Origin: an uncultured Eubacterium sp.
GTDB taxonomy: Bacteria; Bacillota; Clostridia; Lachnospirales; Lachnospiraceae
Direction: 5' to 3'
NCBI GenBank assembly: GCA_910580075.1
Contig: CAJTVR010000030.1
Location: 1-46,153, forward strand
DNA length: 46,153 nt
Shown here: in pieces, positions 43,051-46,153 of the stretch
Numbering within the stretch: the stretch's first letter is position 1
How the letters are laid out: each line of letters opens with the position of its first letter
Translations under genes and position numbers: made by a program
Notes under the pieces: model-generated
Told to the model about the DNA's origin: nothing
Databases searched by the model: none
The model's input: only the letters and a program-made list of their open reading frames with translations

Positions 43051-43549
43051 ACAGTATAAACTGGTAACCTGTACCGTCAATGGAAAAAAATGTGAAAAAA
43101 TGGTAGATGTCCGGGCTTCCCTGACAGATATGCTGCGGGACGATTACCGTCTTACAAGTATTAAAAAAGGCTGCGAAGCAGGCGAATGCGGAGCCTGCAC
43201 TGTATTAATCAACGGTGAGAGCTACAATTCCTGCATTTATCTGGCTGTCTGGGCAGAAGGAAAAGATATCCTCACACTCGAAGGCCTTGCCGGGCCAGAC
43301 GGTGAAATTTCTGATATCCAGCAGGCATTTATAGATGAGGCAGCCGTTCAGTGCGGTTTCTGTACGCCTGGATTTATTATGAGTGCCTCAGAACTCCTGG
43401 AATCCGGGAGGGAATATTCAGATGATGAAATCCGCAAGCTGATGTCCGGGCATCTGTGCCGCTGTACCGGATATGAAAATATATTCCGGGCAGTGAAAAA
43501 GACAATGCTTAGAAGGCTTGGAAAGAACGAGGAGGCGGAAGCTGTATAA
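43043..43549 (+). CDS. xdhC: Xanthine dehydrogenase-type 2Fe-2S subunit
   Basis: A 168-residue small subunit carrying both [2Fe-2S] clusters of the hydroxylase. The plant-ferredoxin-like motif is KKGCEAGECGACTVLINGESYNSC. The second, all-helical cluster domain has VQCGFCTPGFIM and HLCRCTGYENI. The open frame begins 90 bases earlier, inside the FAD subunit, but ATG 43043 has GGGAGGTG upstream, matches the family start and overlaps the preceding stop (ATGAGTAA). It is the last dehydrogenase gene, 40 bases before the permease. The subunit naming follows the common xdhABC order for anaerobes. Confidence 0.93.
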   Translation: MSKQYKLVTCTVNGKKCEKMVDVRASLTDMLRDDYRLTSIKKGCEAGECGACTVLINGESYNSCIYLAVWAEGKDILTLEGLAGPDGEISDIQQAFIDEAAVQCGFCTPGFIMSASELLESGREYSDDEIRKLMSGHLCRCTGYENIFRAVKKTMLRRLGKNEEAEAV

Positions 43550-43589
43550 CATGCCCTGACAGACCGCTCCATTTCAGAAAGGATCAATT

Positions 43590-44993
43590 ATGGAAAATAA
43601 AGAAGCGCAAATCACTACCGTAAGTGAAGATAATATTTATAAAATAAACGGAAGAGTCCCATTAAGCAAAGCAATTCCTTTCGGCCTCCAGCATGTGCTG
43701 GCAATGTTTGTATCAAATCTGGCCCCGGTATTGATTGTGTGCAGTGCGGCTGTCGTCAGGGGAAGCGGAGAATCCCTGACTGCCGTAGAAATTACACGCC
43801 TTTTACAGTGCGCGATGTTTGTAGCCGGAATCGGTACGTGCCTGCAGCTGTATCCGGTCTGGAAAATCGGCTCGAAGCTGCCGATTGTTATGGGAGTCAG
43901 TTTTACATTTCTCGGAAGCCTTCTGATGATATGTACAAACCCGGAGCTTGGCTATGAAGGCATGGTCGGCGCGGTCATACTCGGAGGAATTTTTGAAGGA
44001 ATCGCAGGCCTAAGCGCCAAATACTGGAAACGTTTTCTGACCCCTGTAGTATCAGCCAGCGTCGTTATCGCCATCGGCCTTTCCCTCCTTCCAGTCAGCA
44101 TGAACTCCTGGGGCGGCGGAAACGGCAGTGAAGATTTCGGCGCATGGTACAACCTGTTTATCGGACTGTTTACACTGGCTGCATGCCTTGTTTCCCGCTA
44201 TCTTTTAAAAGGCGTATACAAAAACTTAAACATACTGGCCGGTCTTGTTCTGGGTTATCTTTTGTCCATTGTCTTTACCGTAGCAGGTGCTGCACCGCTG
44301 GTAAACTTTTCAGGAATCACAAAGACCGTAGGCGAAATCGGCTTTTTCAGCCTCCCGCAGCCTGTATTTTTTACAGACCACATGCCAGTGTTTGATCTTG
44401 GAGCCTTTTTTACGATTGCTATTGTATTTTTAGTATCCGCCGCTGAGACAACCGGCGCAACGACTGCTGTCTGTACCGGCGCACTCGGGAGAGATATTAA
44501 AATCGAAGAACTGCAGGGATCTCTTGCCGTAGACGGATTTTCCAGCACGATTTCCGGCTGTTTTGGATGTCTCCCGCTGACTTCATTCAGCCAGAATGTA
44601 GGACTGGTAACGATGACGGGCGTTATTAACCGCTTTACCATTTTAATGGGAGCGCTGATTTTAATCCTGTCCTCCCTGTTTCCGCCGCTGGGTGCCTTTT
44701 TCAATTCACTGCCGCAGCCGGTACTGGGCGGATGTACGGTTATGATGTTTGGCTCTATTATGTACGAAGGAATTAAAATGCTCAAAGACTGCAGATTTAA
44801 TGACCGCACGATGATCATTATCTCCCTTGCCTTCTGTATCGGCGTCGGCCTGACACAGACAGACGGAAATCTGTTTACTGCATTTCCTCCTGCTGTAGGA
44901 GATATTTTCAACGGCAACGCAGTAGCCGGCGTGTTTGTCGTATCACTGCTGTTAAGCCTGCTGCTTCCGGAAGAAAAGCAAGAGGCTGCTTAA
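43590..44993 (+). CDS. NCS2-family xanthine/uracil permease
   Basis: A 467-residue membrane protein with ~14 hydrophobic segments, belonging to the nucleobase:cation symporter-2 family. Typical motifs are GLQHVLAMFVSNLAPVLIV near the N-terminus, IVMGVSFTFLG, the AETTGATTAVC segment and GCFGCLPLTSFSQNVGLVTMTG. PQPVLGGCTVMMFGSI is near the end. It would bring in xanthine, uric acid or hypoxanthine for the adjacent dehydrogenase, using a proton or sodium gradient. The start follows AAAGGA. It is co-oriented and 40 bases downstream of the 2Fe-2S subunit, so the four genes form one purine-use operon. The exact purine cannot be told. Confidence 0.92.
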   Translation: MENKEAQITTVSEDNIYKINGRVPLSKAIPFGLQHVLAMFVSNLAPVLIVCSAAVVRGSGESLTAVEITRLLQCAMFVAGIGTCLQLYPVWKIGSKLPIVMGVSFTFLGSLLMICTNPELGYEGMVGAVILGGIFEGIAGLSAKYWKRFLTPVVSASVVIAIGLSLLPVSMNSWGGGNGSEDFGAWYNLFIGLFTLAACLVSRYLLKGVYKNLNILAGLVLGYLLSIVFTVAGAAPLVNFSGITKTVGEIGFFSLPQPVFFTDHMPVFDLGAFFTIAIVFLVSAAETTGATTAVCTGALGRDIKIEELQGSLAVDGFSSTISGCFGCLPLTSFSQNVGLVTMTGVINRFTILMGALILILSSLFPPLGAFFNSLPQPVLGGCTVMMFGSIMYEGIKMLKDCRFNDRTMIIISLAFCIGVGLTQTDGNLFTAFPPAVGDIFNGNAVAGVFVVSLLLSLLLPEEKQEAA

Positions 44994-45147
44994 ACTGCGT
45001 CATTACAAATATTCATACAGCCAGGGCGGTTTTATCCCCTCTGCACAGATTTGTGTTATCCCGGATTAGCTGGAAACGCATTGTTTACTGGCTTACTGCA
45101 GTGTATGTAAAAATATCCGGGTATTAAATTATATGAACCTCCCGTTA

Positions 45148-45181
45148 CCGCAGGCCAGCCGGCTGACCGGCCTGCCTGCGG
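45148..45181. terminator. GC-rich hairpin between convergent genes
   Basis: CCGCAGG and CCTGCGG enclose further pairing (GGCC/GGCC). It lies between the permease (plus, ends 44993) and the DUF1294 gene (minus, ends 45199) and could end either transcript. It has no T-run, so the call is weak. The rest of the 205-base gap shows nothing else. Confidence 0.35.
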
Positions 45182-45198
45182 GACTGGTTTCAGATTGT

Positions 45199-45786
45199 TT
45201 ACCATCCGATATTCATCATATAAAAAATCACTGCCATCTGCATTAAAATAATCAGCGGAATTCCCAATGTAAAATAATCTTTCTGAGTCTTATGCTTACA
45301 TAAATACATTGCAAACAGTCCTCCAAGTGAACCACCGGCAAATGCCAGTCCCAGAAGCGTCACAATCCGTATCCTTCGTCTGCCTTTAACAGCATGAAAC
45401 TTATCCATTGCAAACACAGCAAAAGTAATTATATTCATAATACCTAAATATACTGTCAGAATCTTATGCTGATGAAAGAACGTCCAAAATGCAAATGTAA
45501 TATGATCTGCATGATATCCTTTTAACATTAAAAGCATTATAACCTGAATCACAAACACACAGGCTGTAAATACTCTGAACATCATATTACCCTTTGTTGT
45601 TTTTCGGTCCAGTAACAATATAGCTGTCAAAATTCCAAATGAACCGCCTGCCAGAGAAATTACGGTTAAAAGAGCATCTATCCGGCCTTTAGCAGTATGT
45701 GAATACAGCCACATATTCAAAACAGACAAAATAAATCCAATCATATTTATTATCATTAGATAACAATCAAATATCTCCATTAACAC
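45199..45786 (-). CDS. Membrane protein with tandem DUF1294 domains
   Basis: A 195-residue protein with about six membrane segments. The C-terminal half has the DUF1294 pattern: FAMDKFHAVKGRRRIRIVTLLGLAFAGGSLGGLFAMYLCKHKTQKDYF. The N-terminal half repeats the layout in weaker form (MWLYSHTAKGRIDALLTVISLAGGSFGILTAILLLDRKTTKGNMMF). Most DUF1294 proteins carry one copy in ~90-150 residues, so this is a duplicated form. GTG 45786 has AAGG five bases upstream; ATG 45780 is the alternative. A TTGATT-18-TATAAT promoter lies upstream. It is a single gene. The function of DUF1294 is not established. Confidence 0.83.
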   Translation of the reverse strand: MLMEIFDCYLMIINMIGFILSVLNMWLYSHTAKGRIDALLTVISLAGGSFGILTAILLLDRKTTKGNMMFRVFTACVFVIQVIMLLMLKGYHADHITFAFWTFFHQHKILTVYLGIMNIITFAVFAMDKFHAVKGRRRIRIVTLLGLAFAGGSLGGLFAMYLCKHKTQKDYFTLGIPLIILMQMAVIFYMMNIGW

Positions 45787-45851
45787 ACCAGCCTTCTTTA
45801 ACTGTCATTCATTTTTCTACTTCTGTATTTTAAAAGATATACAGCCATTTA

Positions 45852-45881
45852 ATTATATATCTGTATGTATCATATAATCAA
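45852..45881 (-). promoter_or_regulatory. Promoter of the DUF1294 gene
   Basis: On the minus strand TTGATT (45881-45876), 18 bases, TATAAT (45857-45852), about 65 bases before the start. The remaining AT-rich stretch to 46064 holds at most a short gene remnant. Confidence 0.65.
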
Positions 45882-46064
45882 CCTTTTTAATATATCTGCA
45901 AAAGTTTCGACTCATTGTGCCGAAGCCCATCTTTTCATTTTTATAAATACTATGATTATATTTTCCACCTTCCCTTGAAGTAATAGATTGATGTATAAAA
46001 ATTTTCTGTATGAGATTTTCAGATGTTCAAAGAGGATAATTGCACATTGGAGAAATGAAAAACG

Positions 46065-46153
46065 TATAGATTATCCGGACGCCAGGCGGAGAAACTTGTT
46101 CCTTTTTCTGTTCCGCCTGCGAACAGTAAGAAATTCTAAATTTTCTGCTTCAA
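46065..46153. repeat. Family A dispersed repeat, reference full-length copy at window end
   Basis: TATAGATTATCCGGACGCC opens the unit. AGGCGGAGAAAC, TTCCTTTTTCTGTTCCGCC, GAACAGTAAG and AAATTCTAAATTTTCTGC follow in order. The minus-strand reading of 192-275 matches along its whole length, and 1-52 matches its second half. Confidence 0.85.

Overview
The window looks like chromosome from a low-to-mid GC anaerobic Bacillota, most likely a Lachnospiraceae-type Clostridium. The reasons are strong AGGAGG-type ribosome sites, TTGACA/TATAAT promoters, the rel - MBL hydrolase - hemZ order, GPH-type sugar import paired with cytoplasmic glycosidases, and molybdenum hydroxylase genes. No rRNA, tRNA, CRISPR array, transposase or phage gene was seen. 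Most genes from 336 to 25286 and from 26723 to 38567 lie on the minus strand; 25738-26535 and 38909-44993 are plus.

336-9573 is a glycan-use locus. A LacI-type regulator is followed, after its own terminator, by a five-gene operon: a DUF5060/DUF4038-type glycosidase, a small membrane protein, a GPH-family importer, a GH3 glycosidase and a second DUF5060-type glycosidase. The importer would bring in an oligosaccharide that the three enzymes cut in the cytoplasm. 9722-14283 is housekeeping: HemZ, a glyoxalase-II-like hydrolase and bifunctional Rel. 14550-15904 holds a candidate small RNA with its own consensus promoter and terminator, a DUF3800 protein and a 49-residue protein. 16097-19409 is a three-gene membrane-stress module like Bacillus subtilis ydjG-ydjH-ydjI, without pspA nearby. 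19586-22000 makes UDP-glucuronate and probably UDP-galacturonate. 22260-25286 pairs a xylulokinase with a FucI/AraA-type isomerase.

25738-30259 is the most unusual part. After a lone alpha/beta hydrolase comes a visibly AT-rich, tightly overlapping four-gene minus-strand cassette: a 128-residue protein, a 511-residue protein with a nitrilase-like C-terminal domain, a helical protein whose first codons are split off by an A8 tract, and a 226-residue acidic helical protein. I recognise only the nitrilase-like domain. Its compactness, composition and flanking repeats make it the best candidate for an undescribed (possibly defence or signalling) system.

30689-38567 is a mosaic of regulators, a coiled-coil protein, a PNPOx-like protein, a TauE-type exporter, a chemoreceptor and two decayed genes (a methyltransferase tail and a 1-phosphofructokinase). 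38909-44993 is a plus-strand purine locus: Crp/Fnr regulator, three xanthine dehydrogenase-type subunits and an NCS2 permease. The window closes with a duplicated DUF1294 membrane protein.

Two families of non-coding palindromic repeats are scattered through the window. Family A (at 1, 192, 276, 25568, 33111, 34966 and 46065) has arms built on CCCGGACGCC/GGCGTCCGGG; one copy has become the coding 3' end of an AraC-type gene. Family B (22121 and 30441) has arms built on GCTGCCGCA.
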